Source: Isoetes taiwanensis
Taxonomy: Eukaryota > Streptophyta > Lycopodiopsida > Isoetales > Isoetaceae
Reading direction: 5' to 3'
Length of the DNA: 64,000 nucleotides
Assembly (NCBI GenBank): GCA_021234155.1
Contig: JAJEKV010000002.1
Span: 36,433,107-36,497,106, forward strand
The notes under the pieces are model-generated. The model saw nothing but the letters and a program-made list of their open reading frames with translations. It made no database searches and had not been told where the DNA came from. Shown here one piece after another: positions 42,287 through 55,700 of the stretch (within the stretch, counting starts at the first letter, position 1; every line of letters starts with the position of its first letter). Position numbers and translations under genes: made by a program.

Positions 42287-42398
42287 ATATTGTAAGGGTA
42301 GCACAATTGGTCCTGGATTCCCGGTTTGCAGCTCCCGGCTACGCCGGTCGCTGCCAAACCGGGAATCCAGTCCCAATTGTGCTACCCTTATACAATAT
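42287..42398. repeat. Long hairpin, ~54-bp arms with almost no loop
   Basis: Left arm TTGTAAGGGTAGCACAATTG and on to CCCGGTTTGCAG is mirrored by CTGCCAAACCGGGAATCC to CAATTGTGCTACCC. A few mismatches. It resembles a foldback MITE or a young hairpin-RNA locus; it lies about 320 bp upstream of the Old Yellow Enzyme start. Confidence 0.9.
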
Positions 42399-42399
42399 A

Positions 42400-45300
42400 T
42401 TGCCTAGATTCCAGTTAGGCCAAGATTCCATTACGGCCCTGTCACTTATGTTTTTCTATTCTAACTTCCATGCTAATTTCCAGACTCACGATTCCACTAT
42501 AGCTCCGCCAGTCTTCCTAAGAACATTGATTCGCTTATGTGGCAGATCTTAGAAGGTGGTAACAGAAACTCCCGGGTGATCTTACTGGGAGTTCAATCAC
42601 AGATTTTGGATGCCACATCATAATTTCTTGGACTGTAGTGGAATGCCAAACTCATGATTTCTTGCTACCATGGAGCTCTCAGGCTTCTCCACCTCTGATC
42701 TTCCACCAGAGTGGAATCTGGGCCTTATTTCACTGTGCCGGAAGTTCTTACCCAGGCGAATTGCAAAAGTCCACAATAGCATTGTTTCTAAGTTTTGAGA
42801 TTCCATTATAGCCCGGCAGTTCCTAATGTGGCAGCAATTATCACAAACTTTACTTCCGGGCAAGATCCCTTGGGAGTTTGTTGTCCCTTTGACAAAAACC
42901 TGGATGTATGCTGAAGAATTGACAGAGTAGGATTCGAATAGTGGGGCTGGAACTTAGGGCGGAAGATCGCAGCTCAAAAGCTAATAGATGGCCATTCAGT
43001 GGAATCTGGGCCTATATATTTTTCATACAGGAAGCATTACATGTGGTTCATTAAATTGTCCCACTTATAGGACACCAAGTCCAAATCTTGTTTTATGGCT
43101 AAATCTTGGTCCTAATTTAGAATATGCCATCTAAGACTAAATCCTCACCGTCATAATTGAAATACAAACAATACAAAAATACGCTTAAAAGAATGTCTGA
43201 ATACAAGCTTAATGTAATTTCCACATCAAAAAACAATGGTATAAACTATTACACAGGCTGCTCTTGAGGATTTGAACCTGAATAATACCAATGAGCATCA
43301 AACAACAAACCAAGGTACCGTTCTATAATAAACTTGTACATCAAGCTAAACAATTAGAACAAGTGGTATTCCAGTATGGACAGTCAATTGGATCTGATTT
43401 GGTCTTGCCTGTTGATCATGGTGTATGCACTAGAATTGTGTTACAGATAGAGCTCCGCAAAACCTGCGCAACAAGCGAGGGGCACAAAACACAAAAGATC
43501 TATTAAAGAGGGGCAAGCCGATGAAGATCCTGTGTAGAGAAGCAAAGGGGAAAGCTCCCCAAAACTTGGGTAAGCAACAAGCGAAGGGCAAAGATCCCCA
43601 AAACCTGCTGCAAAGGTCAGAGCCAAAAGCATCTAATCTAATAGGCACTCAGAGCTTTTAGTCTAGCCTTTGCAAACGAGCTATGGCTTGCAGTGGCATT
43701 AAAATCTAAAACTATGAATGCAAAAGCTTCATTTCCATAGAAGCTTCCGCATCAACAATAGCAACACAATCTATAACAACGGCCTGCAACAATAAAAAAC
43801 AACTCAAATCTTGAAACTTTCAACCATGTGATGGTGGGCATAACCTAAGAAAGGACAAAGAGGACCCAACACCGCTGCCCCTATGCAACTGCAAAATACA
43901 GAGGCATCCAGTTTAGTATCACCAAAAAATGCCAGTTGCCTGCCACGATCTGCCAAACCTTGCTCATACTTGCCAAAATAATTCTTGAAATGTACCAACA
44001 ATACAAAAATGCCTTGATCCTACCTTCCAAGTGCACAATGGCTTCCAGTCCATAAAACCCAAAAATAGCAACTTCCAAGTCCATACGATTTCCAAACTCT
44101 AGAAATTGAATGGTTTTGCCTTTGTGGCAGTTTTATTGAGAAAACTAGGTATCAACGAGAATTATACTGAGGGTGGGTTGGGAGATTTTATAGAGGCCAT
44201 GCCGCAGTCTAGCGTGTTCCTATGAAGATCTCACCTTCATGTGAACAATTAATGTATCATCAGTTTTGAGCGCTCGGGTTTTAGATCTGATTTTCTCACT
44301 TCGTGTCTCCACTGGCTCAAATTTGTGTTGGAGGATGTAGATATGCTCAAATTGGCTTAGGTTAGTTTCAGGTCTCGGTTTTTATGGAAACGAGGCAAGT
44401 TCAGGGATGATGTAACCTTGCAAGAAATGTTCAGGTCTGTTTCCATGCCCCTTTTGTTGTTTGGGTCTCATGGCAAATTTGGTCTTCGTGGATGTTTAAA
44501 ATCTATCTATCTACCACCTATCTATCTTCAAAGAGCTGCTCTGGAACGCCACATATACAATCGGAAGGTGGTAAACACGGAGGAGATGCCTTTCAAAACT
44601 TGCCTACGGTTATGGGTCCACAACTCCTTAGAGTCTGTTGGAAGGAGAAACGAGGCATTTGATTCTCTAGATGGAACGTATAGAAATAGGGGTGCATACA
44701 GGTGCACAACAATGAGGATCACAATTGCCTGAAATAATATTCAGACACGTGCTTCCTAGGTAAGATTTAGAATACCAGTGCTTTAGAGCTAGTAAAGATA
44801 ACATACTATAAAAAACTAGATTAATCCCATGCTTGACAGGGGTTTACAACAATACCAATTAATGCATTTGTCCATGAAGAAGCGCAAAACGATTGCGTGC
44901 GTGTATACAGCCCCAGACTTGAGATAGCCAGATAGACTCGAGAAAAAGAGAAACAAGGCCAATGCTGCCAATTAGGAGTTATTGAATATGAGTGTCACAC
45001 TTTTCAGAACTGCTCAGCATTTGCAACTATCTGGGCATGATATGTCAGGTTGACGACACTTTATTAACCACTACATGTGATGTTGTACACGCCTTCAGTA
45101 GGGGCACTAGATATATTCAAGAGGTACTAGACATAGAGCTCAATTGTGTCCCTCATCACTACACTGACATGTACAAATGTACAATTCATCAACAAGCTTA
45201 TTACTACTACTCATTTTTCTTGGAATTCTTTTGAAGCGGGATTTTTTAATCCTAGATCGTAATAGGCCGGATGTTGTTTGTTTGTTTGTTTGTTTGAGTC

Positions 45301-46464
45301 ACATAGGCCATTTGATCTCCGTAAACGATAAAAGCCCATTCAATTTAATTCAAATCAATCCAATTCTATCATATGGGCATCAGAGCATAAGGCAGAAATA
45401 TAGGTTGAAATTCTACATGTTGAAGAACGTCTTGCATAGTTCGATTTGTCACAACCCATTATTATGCAGGCAATTCATTGTCAAACATTGGGCATAATAA
45501 TGAGTCTATAACCCCATACGTTTGGAACCAAATAAATGTTTATGGTGGCCTTCATCGTTATGATAAATTTCTTGTATGATTATACAATATGTTATTATGA
45601 ATTTGGAGAAGTTTAATCTTCTTACCCATTGAGATATGATATTCTTCAAAGGTACATATTCATTCTTATCTTATCTTATCTTTATCTTCACGTTGTAAAC
45701 TAAACATCCTAGCCTCTAATAGGAAGTCATGACCGCAGGGGTATGGGTTATGATATTAATATCCTCATTGCGATAGAAGGCATTGCATGGCCAAACAGCG
45801 CAGTTACCTGCTTACTGTGCAGTTTTTACTGATCTTTGAGCTTGTTCCAATGCAGAAGCTACTTCGATTTGTTTTTTCTTCACTTCTTTAGATGCAGTTT
45901 CGAAGCAAAACTTGATCAGTACACGAGTTTTGACTTCTTGGTAGAGAACCGCATAAGGGGTATACAAACCTCTGAAGACCAAGTGGCATCTATGTTTACA
46001 GCCCATCGAGTAGACTCGAACCTTGCAGATATTGAACACTGACTTCTTTCTGTCAGGAAAATTTCCCAAAAGAATTTGCTTGCTTTTCAGGCGAGTACAA
46101 AACAAAAATATACAGCTCACCAGATGGGGTGGAGATCACTACAACTATGGATTCAGATGCACCTTTGTAGATTGGACAAAGAGGACTGACAGTTGGCTTG
46201 AAGGAGTGAACCTAGACATCAGCCCTCAATGCTCTATGTACAATTTGCTGCAAAAGAACTGACTATTTTGGTAGAACATTCTTGTCCCACATTCTAGACC
46301 AAACCAATGCATGCTTCGCCTCTAGGGCTCTTAGTTTCCATTGTGACAAATTGGAGCAAACTGAAATGGTTGAGTATCAGAGGGGAAATCATTAAGCAAA
46401 AAACAATTCAAATCCTTTTAAGGGGCAGATACAATCATTTCGACTGTGCAGTTATTGATTGCAA
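42400..46464. other. Intergenic, no gene recognised
   Basis: AT-rich. A local patch at 43440-43620 repeats short GCAACAAGCGA/CCCCAAAACCTG-type strings. The longest open frame (44418-44732, plus, 104 codons) has no recognisable motif. A TTTG microsatellite lies at 45278-45296. Confidence 0.45.
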
Positions 46465-46590
46465 GTTGTGTAGGGATAGAGAAGCAAGGGCTCCCTTTTT
46501 GCAAAATCTTTAGGGGCCTTGCGATCGGTGGTAGTCGAGAGGGTGTCTGTTGATTTTGCAGAAAGGGAGCCCTTGCTTTCCTTTCTCTAC
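46465..46590. repeat. Inverted repeat, ~38-bp arms
   Basis: GCAAGGGCTCCCTTTTTGCA in the left arm (46465-46508) pairs with TGCAGAAAGGGAGCCCTTGC in the right (46552-46590), with a 43-bp spacer. Likely a MITE relic. Confidence 0.85.
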
Positions 46591-47959
46591 AAAATGGAAA
46601 CTGGGGAGCGAAGAAAATTGCTTGTCGCATTTGAATTGGCATTGAATCAACCTATTCTTCACCGGTTCAGTGGAATCACTGCCCCTGACTTCCATTCTGC
46701 AGTATCGATCGATGCCATGTATAATCATCATAATCATTCCGGATCTAACAGTGACCCAGTTTTGTTTTGTCATACCATATTCCAAAATTCCACTAGTGGA
46801 ATCACTACAACTACAATATTAATATCTTAAGCCCAACCACACATCGCCAAATAACTCCTCTAAGTAAATTTCTTTAATCCTACGCAAATTTAACGCCTCT
46901 AAGCAAATTCCCAGTGCAAACAAAACTTATGATCCTTTTTTCACAACAATCTTATTTTATGGCTGTCACATCTTTATAATACATCCTATTGGGCTCTATG
47001 TTATAAATAAGACATGTCTTAAAAAAATTAGCTTTCCAATATAAGACACGTCTTATTGATATAAGACGTGTCTTACATTCACATGTTTCAGTTAACAAGG
47101 TAAATAACATGAAATGCAAAATCACAAGTAAGATTACAAAGAAGATGGGCAAATTGCAAAGATCGCAAAATTGAGAATATACAACATCACAAATTGCAAA
47201 GATTACAAAAGAAAATGAGATTACAAATACAAACTAAAATTTCTTATAATTGCGAACTGATAGAAAAATGAATAATTTCAAGGAAGTAAGGGAAATCAGC
47301 CTGCTACAGTGGCTTGCAAATTTTAAACAAACTAAAGCAAATTGAAATTTTAAAACAAACTAAAATTTAAAAGCACACTGAAATTTTAAGGAAGTCGGCC
47401 TGCTACAGCTTTGACCAAAGTGTCAACTTGCTACATTGTCTTGCAAATTTTGACCAGAACTTTCGACCAGAGTCGAATCCATAGCAAGCTTCGGCCTTCA
47501 GACGAACTTCGGCTCGCAAGTTTCGAACTTGATTTCGGCCTGCAACGCCCCTCTCAGATTTTGCCCTTTATATTTCGGCCTACCTGCCTTTAGTATTTGC
47601 CTTTTGACATAAAAATAAGCGTTTTGATGCTTCGATTCCAGTCTGTTCTAGGCGATTCTAGTCTCGATTACAATGCAACGATTCTTCTCCAGCTTCATTT
47701 TTGCAACATCCTAAGTTTTCGACAAAGAAGGGCTCTGATTGGTTAGGTTTTGTTGTCTTATTTTATGTCCGGGGTTTCCCCCGAAAGAAAATAAGACTCC
47801 AAAGTTTTTAGGGTCTCCATATGCGACATGTCTTAAAAGTTTTAGTAGAAAAACTAGCATGTCTTATATGTTTATTTGTCCAATTAAATCTTCATACATA
47901 TAAGACAACAATGTCATGGAAAAAGGGTTTCTAAATATCACAAAATATTCCTAGATGTA
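46591..47959. other. Intergenic with short palindromes and degenerate repeats
   Basis: Three palindromes of the form AAGACRYGTCTT lie at 47009-47020, 47043-47054 and 47063-47074, with partial copies near 47829 and 47860. A degenerate unit containing GCCTGCTACAG recurs at 47299 and 47399. No gene recognised. Confidence 0.5.
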
Positions 47960-48074
47960 TGGGGGAATGTCACTTGGGACTCCTTTCTGGTGTGAACGGT
48001 GGGTCCCGCGACCGGCAGTTGCCGGGAGCGGCTCGCCGGCCCACCAGAAAGGGAGACCAAGTGACGTTCCCCCA
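47960..48074. repeat. GC-rich hairpin, ~45-bp arms
   Basis: GGGGGAATGTCACTTGG at the left end pairs with CCAAGTGACGTTCCCCC at the right, and CCTTTCTGGTG with CACCAGAAAGG inside. The core is GC-rich. A MITE-type foldback is likely. Confidence 0.85.
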
Positions 48075-51000
48075 CAATATAGAAACAGAGAAGATTTTTT
48101 TTCTTCCCCTTTCTCCTCTGGCTTCGTGGAGGCGCCAAAGGCGGCTGCCTCGTCCTCCGGCAAGCTTATCTTCTGGGAATGATGGCGCTGGCTCCATATA
48201 AGCATTTTCAAAGGCATTTTTTTTTTTGTTAAATCTTGCAGTTGTGGAGGCTTTTGTAGCGTTCGAAGCTCCGATTCTTGTTGCCTACCAGTTTTTCTTT
48301 GGTATAACCGAATTTAAAGCAGAAATATATGCTAAAGAACATGTGTTTGTGACATTGAGCGGCTATGGAGATGGCAAGGAAGAAGCAGTGCTATTACGCT
48401 AGTTTTAGCGAGTTTCCATTTGCTAGTGAGTCTTGATTTGCTGCACTTTCTACTTTTTCTAGTGTGCTCAGATGCTAGTTATTTCGATCTTTCTAGTTTT
48501 CTACACCGACTGCTCAGCGGGCCAGATCTTCAGCATGGGTGGTACACTAAGTAAGCCTGCAAGTACTCTAAGCGGAATGGTTTGCTTCTCAAGCGAAATA
48601 TTCTATTTTGTGTAAAATGCTCTGTTCTCGAAGTGACGTATTTTGTAAGCTAAATAGTTTGCTTTGATTTTTCTAAGTTAAATGCTCTGTTAAAGGGCTT
48701 TGCTTTTTGTGAAGTTGAAGCTCTGCTTTGCATGTTTGTGCAGTACTTATGATAATGTGCCAACACGAGAAGCTCCAGCCATAGCCATATCCTCTTTGGA
48801 TCTGTCCAAAGTAGTCTCCTACTGTTCCACCCTTAGATCTTGTCCCATACCATCCGATCCCATACCATCCTTTATCGTTCCTTTTATGGCCATTCCGAGA
48901 CCATCTATGCCCAATCTTTGATTCCGGTGGCTTTCTGGTCTCCTAGAAGCTTAATTCGTCTTACTTGATCTATTTATTCATTTCTTCCTTCATCTAAGAT
49001 TCCATTTTGAGTTCTCAAATTTGGATCCTTGAATAAGGTTTCTCATTTGTTAATAACAGTGCTTTTGAATATAGCGGTGTCAGCCTTTGTTCTGATCAAC
49101 ATTTGTTTTAATCTCTAAAACGTTTGTGAAGTTTGTATTTAACTGCAAATTCAACTGTTTAACTAAAAATTCAACAAAGCTGATAAAACAACTTAAAATA
49201 AACGTAAAGTACATGTAGGCTACGTTCTGCTCCCATATTGAATATGGTGTTGAAACATGGCATATTTTCAAACTCGAAAAGCCGTGTAAAATTGTTAGCC
49301 ATTTAAGTTTTAAGGAGAAAGTCTAGTAACAATTGTTAAATGTTTATAAAAATGTAGAGTAAAAAATCTGGAATGTTTTCTAGAATGAAAGGTAAAATAT
49401 AGAATCAACAGTAAAAAATTCGGATTATTAAGTGATAAAAACTTGCAGAATGCAAGTAAAAAGTTTTGTATTCAGATTTCAAAACGTTTTACAGTGAAAA
49501 AAACAAACATCAAGAGAACTTTTAAGTTTCACTTCCAAGAATTTTCTTCACAATTTCAGACACACCGAGAGAAGAACCACCTTAAGCCATTACACCCTTA
49601 CTAGTTGTACAACCTTCAAGAACCTGAAAAGCAAACAAAAGGTTAGTGAAGTTAAAAAAAAAAACACTAAAAACCATAAAGAAAGGTAGTTACCTGTTGC
49701 ATGTCGGACATTCTCGCAAAAAGCTACACAAAACACAAGCTACAGCCAAAAGAAGGCGTTGAATGTCACCCAGACCTATAGATCTTGAAAAATATGTGAA
49801 TCTCATGTCGAAATAAAGCATGCAAGCCATGATCTTGCATTCCTTACCTCTAGACCACATAAACCAAGCCGTAGACTAGCAGTGCCGTAGCCGGAACAAA
49901 AAGAACAGTCGAAACAGAAAATAACAAGAAACTGAGGCAGAACTGAGGCCTAATGCATGAAAATGTGCAAGAAGCTATGGCGCAACTCCTACAAAAATAA
50001 GAACCTAAAGAGTAAGTTGCTACTGTGCAAGCGCCATCGCCGAACTTAATCTGGCAGAGCCTCCGGCATTGCAATAGGGAAAAAAGGAAGTCCAAATGAG
50101 CTGTCGAATTGTTTTATACGCGCGTCGGCACACTTTCCAGTCCAGATTGTTGCCCAAAAGGGCTTTCCCTCATACGTAAAGTTTGGTTAGGGTCCATTCT
50201 GGTCGCCACGTGCCGTACATTCTTTTCAGGAATGTCTAGTTCCAATTTTTTGGTTGCATTCTCGGATCTCACCTGCATTTTAAGATCTTTACTTGCACTG
50301 TAAAGACATGCTGCTATTACTTGCATTCTGTTTTACATTCTAGTTTCTTGATTTTACTAGCTGGGGAATTGAACCCCAGTGAACCATAGCCTAGCAATAG
50401 ATCAGAAAAGAGGATTAAACTTTGGGGCCTTCTTCAAACAGGAGTACATGTCATCTACTACCTCTGCTTCATTGCCCTGGCTTTGCTTTGCTTCTTGATT
50501 CCTTCATGGCAGATATTTTATGCCCTCCATAAGTCGAAAGGCATAGTATAACACTGATAGTCCGCTACAGATTAAACTGAAACAGTATACTGCAAAAGAA
50601 AAGCTTACAAAAAATTTTCACAAAGACGGGCCTTCGATAGCAAGCATGGCCTAGCTCTGATTCAGAAGCCAAGAGATCTTTCATACTGCCAGATCCCAGT
50701 TAAAACACGAAAATAAAGGAATCCAGATATATTTTCGCCTAAAGATCATGGGGCTAGATGCGCAACAGGGCTAAATCCAGAAGAAAATATGGGAAAAGGA
50801 AGCACCTGTAGGTAAAGAAAGAAGCGACAGAAGATCGCCAGGGAAGTATGCTTGATTCGATCTTTAACCTAAATAACAACAAAAAACCAATGTAAAGAAC
50901 TAGAAACGAACTACATCAAGCTACAGCGCCTCCTGCAAAATGATACATCGCCTTCATGGTGCCATGGCCATGGCCGGAAAAGAACTACTGCGAAGAAAAG

Positions 51001-51591
51001 AAAGCAAAAAAACTTCAAAAGAAAGCAAAGAAAGAAAGCAGGAGCAAGGTGCCATCGCAGAAGAAGGGCGCCATCGCAGGAGCAGGAGGAGGGCGCCAGC
51101 AGGGCGCCATCGCCATAGCCGGAGCTGCCGAAGCTGCCAGAATAGACCCTAACATAAACTTTACGTTGCAACAATGTCTGTTAGCATTCTTCGGTAGTAG
51201 TCACCCACGCCCGTCGACGCTTGCCACGGCGTGGCTTCCACGCCGGAATGTCCCCTAAAGGGACATTCTTGTATACAAGATAGGCCAGTTAAACCTGCAG
51301 AATTAGACATAGTGGAATCAGGGTACCCATTATCTCGGAATGGAATTCCATATATAGGAATGTTTGGGTAAGGATTCGGCCTGAAAAATTGGTCGACGCT
51401 ACACCCGACGCTACGGAGGCCAATTTTCTCGCCTAATCCTAACACTGAACATTCGCGGTGACGGAAATTTGTGGTGGGCCATTTTCGCGACCGCTCACCG
51501 CTTCACCGTTTCATCGCTCACTTGTCAATCGCTCAATCGCTTCATCGCTCATCGCTCATTTTGGTCAACCGAACCCCGCTATGGCGCCGGG
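48075..51591. other. Intergenic, no gene recognised
   Basis: AT-rich, scattered low-complexity. GCGCCATCGC-type microrepeats occur at 51046-51120 and a short palindrome (TGTCCCCTAAAGGGACA) near 51249. Open frames here are short and overlap on both strands without family motifs. Confidence 0.45.
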
Positions 51592-51850
51592 CTATGGCGC
51601 CAGGCTTCTACATGTTGCATGCACCGGTTCTTCCCCTTTTCTTACACGGCTTGGCCTGCTCATTCCTTTGATCCCATTTTCATACACATCGCCATAGATT
51701 TGGAGAGTTTTTGGTGGATCTTGCATCTTCTATGGTGCCAGGCCTCTAGGCATGTTGCATGTGCCGGTTCTTCCACTTTTCTTACACGGCTTGGCCTGCT
51801 CGTTCCTTTGATCCCATTTTCATACAGAGCGCCACAGATTTGGAGAGTTC
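51592..51850 (+). repeat. ~120-bp direct duplication beside the retrotransposon insertion
   Basis: Copies at about 51592-51711 and 51731-51850 share CTTACACGGCTTGGCCTGCT and TTTGATCCCATTTTCATACA. The second copy ends exactly at the LTR of the minus-strand gypsy element. Confidence 0.85.
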
Positions 51851-53465
51851 TGTGACGCTCCCTGCTAAATATACGGCGCCCGGCCGTACACTCGGCAGGA
51901 AATCCCCCATCCGGTCCTTCAACCGCATGGGCCCTCCGTCTATCCCACACTCTGAGAGGATCCTAGTGCGGGAAGGGGACACGAAGGTGTCTTGCGTGCC
52001 CTTCCCCTAAGGGCTCCTATCATAGCGGAAGCATAAACAACGTCAGAACTAGCAATAACAATACAACATACTACCTCGAAGGGTAGTCCATCACATATCC
52101 ACAAATGCAGTGAAGATAATCATAAACCACAAAACACGATAGCTCCTACCCAGGCTCAGACTCGTAAGGAGGATGACTGACCGGCTGGGCCTCAAGATAG
52201 AGCAGACCGAGTCATGGCAATGGCGAGGGCTGGCATAAGACAACGGCTAGGGTTGACCACTCCATCCGCCCCTCCTGTGCATACTTTGCAGATGGGCTAA
52301 ATCAGGCTCTGGCGTGACTCTAGCCTTCCGGATACGCAATCCCATGGCATCACCCATCGGGACTACTCCAGGTTGCATCTCCCTGGTCCGATGAGGCAGG
52401 GAGGGTTGCATCTCCCTTCCTGTGGTCTAGAGGTTCCGTATGCCTAGAGAATCGTGGACGACACACGATTCGCACCCGACTTAACCCCCAAAATGAGAGC
52501 CAAGCCAACACTTGCAGCTCGAGGCGAGGGCGACACCATTGCCCCAGAGGTGCCTGGACCCATGCTCGCCCACACCTAAGTGACCCACCATAAGTCTAGC
52601 CCACTATGGGATCCCCCGGCCCCCACTCTGCAGGATCCTCCCTCCACATTCCCTCTAGCCCCGTTATGTGATGCTGAGTCACATCATAACCTCGATAGCC
52701 TGGTGGGCTCCTATGCACAGGCCGCAACTAATAGGAACTAAGGGATCTAATCTAGGAGCATACTACATATGGCTCTAGGTCTCTACCCCCCTTCCCAATA
52801 CAAGAGGAGCAAACATGATCAACCATCATCACATAGCATCATAACATGATAATCATCATAAGAACATCTTAACCTAATCATACATATCTAACTTATAGTT
52901 AGGGTTCTTTGATTAGGGTTTAAGATGTTGATTAGGGTTCTAGGATGGCTCTACTCTAGATACGAAACACTAACCCATCCGAGTGCTAACTTCCGTGATG
53001 GACTACTAAGAGCACTACTCCACATACCGCCCCAAGCACTCCCTCCCAACTCCTGGTGTCTCCATGATCTTCAAGGTGTTCGAGGTAGCTCCCACTCCCC
53101 TGATGCGCCACGCCTGGGTTGCCACGCTATGTCGTACACAAGATGGTTCTCGAAACGGAGTTTCGAGCGCGAAGAAGGTTCCTAGACCGTTGGAGCCAGA
53201 AAAGAGGCCTAGGGTTAGGGTTTAGGCCTTTATAGGTTAGGGTTCACATGTTATGCCACATGGCTCCAATAGGGGAAGTCCGGTGGCGGGTGCCCACAGG
53301 TTAAGGCCACGGAAATGGTCTTAACCTAAGGTTGGCTAAGTTATATGAATAACTTAGTCATGCCCCTAGCCACTTTCTAAGGCATACAAGGCTACATAGG
53401 TAGACTTGTATGGTGATTGGTCCGTGAATATAATGATTTATAGCGATATTCCCCCGAACGTCACA
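51851..53465 (-). repeat. 3' LTR of the second chromovirus (1615 bp)
   Basis: On the minus strand it begins TGTGACGTTCGGGGGAATAT and ends GGGAGCGTCACA, homologous over its length to the LTRs at 12179 and 23640 but clearly diverged, so they are different insertions of one family. TATA-like CCTATAAAGG at 53236-53227. Confidence 0.93.
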
Positions 53466-54300
53466 TTCTCCCCCTTAGGACAATGCTGTCCTCAGCATTG
53501 TGCTAAGGTGACGAACCTATCCTATTCCTGCAAAACAACAAGATACATGCAAAGAGAAACTTACTATTGCATTAATATATAGCATAGGCTATATTTATGT
53601 CTATACAAAATTTATATAGCCTTAACAATAGTAATGTCATAATAAGTCAAAACATTATCACACATAATATTAGGGTTCATAATTTCAAGTCTAAATTATG
53701 CTTCCCTCCTCCACGTAATGCGCCCGGGTACTCCCCTATGCTCGTCCTGCACAAATAGCACATTACGTTAGTTTAGTTAATAATTGTGGTTTTAGGGGAC
53801 CACCCCCCTTACCTACCTCCTCGAGCCGAACTACTAGCTCGAGGTTACCCTACTACCTTGCACTCGATCATGGCCCTTTCGGATTTGAGCTTAAGGACCA
53901 TTTAAGATGATCCTATCATCGCCATGATCAAGTGCTACCTTGTACTTCTGCTACCCTAAGGAGTACCCCTAGTGCATCATGCCCTAAGGGTTTTAAGCTA
54001 GGAACGCCTCACGATCCCATCATCGCCAAGATGATCACTTTTAACCTTCACCATGACCCTCCTACGGCCAGTGTGTGCGGTTCTCGCATCGCTGCATAGA
54101 GAGCATCCGATCGATGTCCCATCATCGCCCACCATGCCTCATTCTCACTCACATGACCCTAATGGTCATGCACACCTTTGGTGCGTGTTGGCCTAGAGAA
54201 TGCCTTAAAGGCGATCCCATCATCGCCATTATCACGTTTAAGATTCCCGCACATGCACTCTACTAACTAGAATACATGAGCCGTAACTTAAGGCTAACTA
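53466..54300 (-). other. Polypurine tract and 3' UTR with the ~100-bp spaced motif
   Basis: The polypurine tract is at 53466-53479. GATCCCATCATCGCC variants lie at 53909, 54013, 54115 and 54213 (spacing 104, 102 and 98). No coding sequence seen. Confidence 0.75.
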
Positions 54301-55700
54301 AGAAACATACTAAGCTAACCTCCCGGCAAGTCAAGGCCGACAAATCGTAGACGATCACCATCAAACTCCTTCCTAAACTCTGGGTATTGCTTCTCCAAAT
54401 CCTGCTTCAATACCCATGTCGCGTCTTCCACGGGCAAGTGCTTCCACTTGACCAAATACTAGAGGAATTGAGATCACCTAGTCTTCTTGAATGATTTATC
54501 AAGGCGTAATTCAGTCACAATTTCAACTTGTTCCTCCGTCCTTTCCAACAAAGTTGGAGTATCCAAAACCTCATCAAGGTTAGGATCGTGCCTTTTGAAT
54601 AAACTCACATGGAAGACCTTAAGGTGGGCCAAGAGATCCAACTTGCAGGCTTGAGAGCCTACTCTTCTCCAAGATCTTGAACGGACCGGCCCACCTAGGG
54701 GCGCGCTTCTTACAATTGCCGATGCGAAGCTTCTTTCCCTTGCTTAACCTTTACTTGAGCCAACTTTATCTGTCACAACAAAACAACTCTCGAGGAGTTT
54801 TATGTGTATCTGCTAGACTCTTCAGATGTGCCCATGCTGTTGAAGATATTCTCACACTTCTAACAAAAGCTACTGCATATATGCTGTTGTTGTTGAGAAA
54901 CTTCCACCTAGGGCACTAGATTATGCCACATAACTAGGGTCAAGCATTGATAACTGTGACTGATCATGGAGGAGACATCTTCGATGACTCTTGCTTCATA
55001 TTATTGTACGTAATTGACCAGGTGGATGTACTCGGCCCATTTGGATTACTTGTTCCAATCATAGTTTCTCAACATGCTCTCCAAAATTGTGTTGGTGCGG
55101 TCCCTTTGCCGATTTGACTGCAAATGACAAGCAAAACTCATCAACAAGTTGGTGCAGCTCGTGTTGAAGAAGTCTTGCTAAACGTCGCTAAAGAACTTCG
55201 GATCTCTTTTGGTGATGATCGACCTGTGCATTCCATGCAGCCTAAAAGAACTCTTAAGTAGACCACACGGCTAGATCCAAAGCGGTGGTGTCTATTGGCA
55301 AGTATGTGCCCTTTTGATAAGCTATATACCACAACCATCAATGCTTCAAGCTTCTTGTTGTCCTTGGAAGGCCTGCTATGAAAACCATGCTGACGACTTC
55401 CCACTTGGCGTGTGGCACCGCCCAAGGTTCCAAAACTCATGGAATTCGAAATTGTTCCGCCCTTGTCCGCTGGCTCCACTGACATTCTTGGATATATCTG
55501 ATTATCTGCTTCTTCATACCCGGCCAGACGTAGCTACTTCTAATCTTGAAGTAGGCCTTTATAATTTTGCATGGCCGGAAATAGGGCTATTATGCGTGTC
55601 ATGGAAGATTGTTCTTACTTCTTATACTTTGGGTACACATGATTGTTCTTTGCTATTAGAGATTACCTTCCTTTTTAAAATATTTGAAGGTTTCTCTTTC
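54301..55700 (-). pseudogene. Integrase and chromodomain, degenerate
   Basis: Minus-strand fragments: HDTHNSPISGHA (finger) near 55600; a broken DDE core with ITKRDPKFFS near 55190 and ILESMLRNY near 55080; the C-terminus APRWAGPFKILE near 54680; and chromodomain remnants at about 54480-54400 next to the match for WKHLPVEDATWV in shifted frames. Dozens of stops and shifts. Confidence 0.8.

Noticed and set aside
50911..51258. Gene suggested by overlapping open frames on both strands
   Set aside because: The frames come from GCGCCATCGC-type microrepeats and A-rich low complexity; no domain or consistent codon signal.
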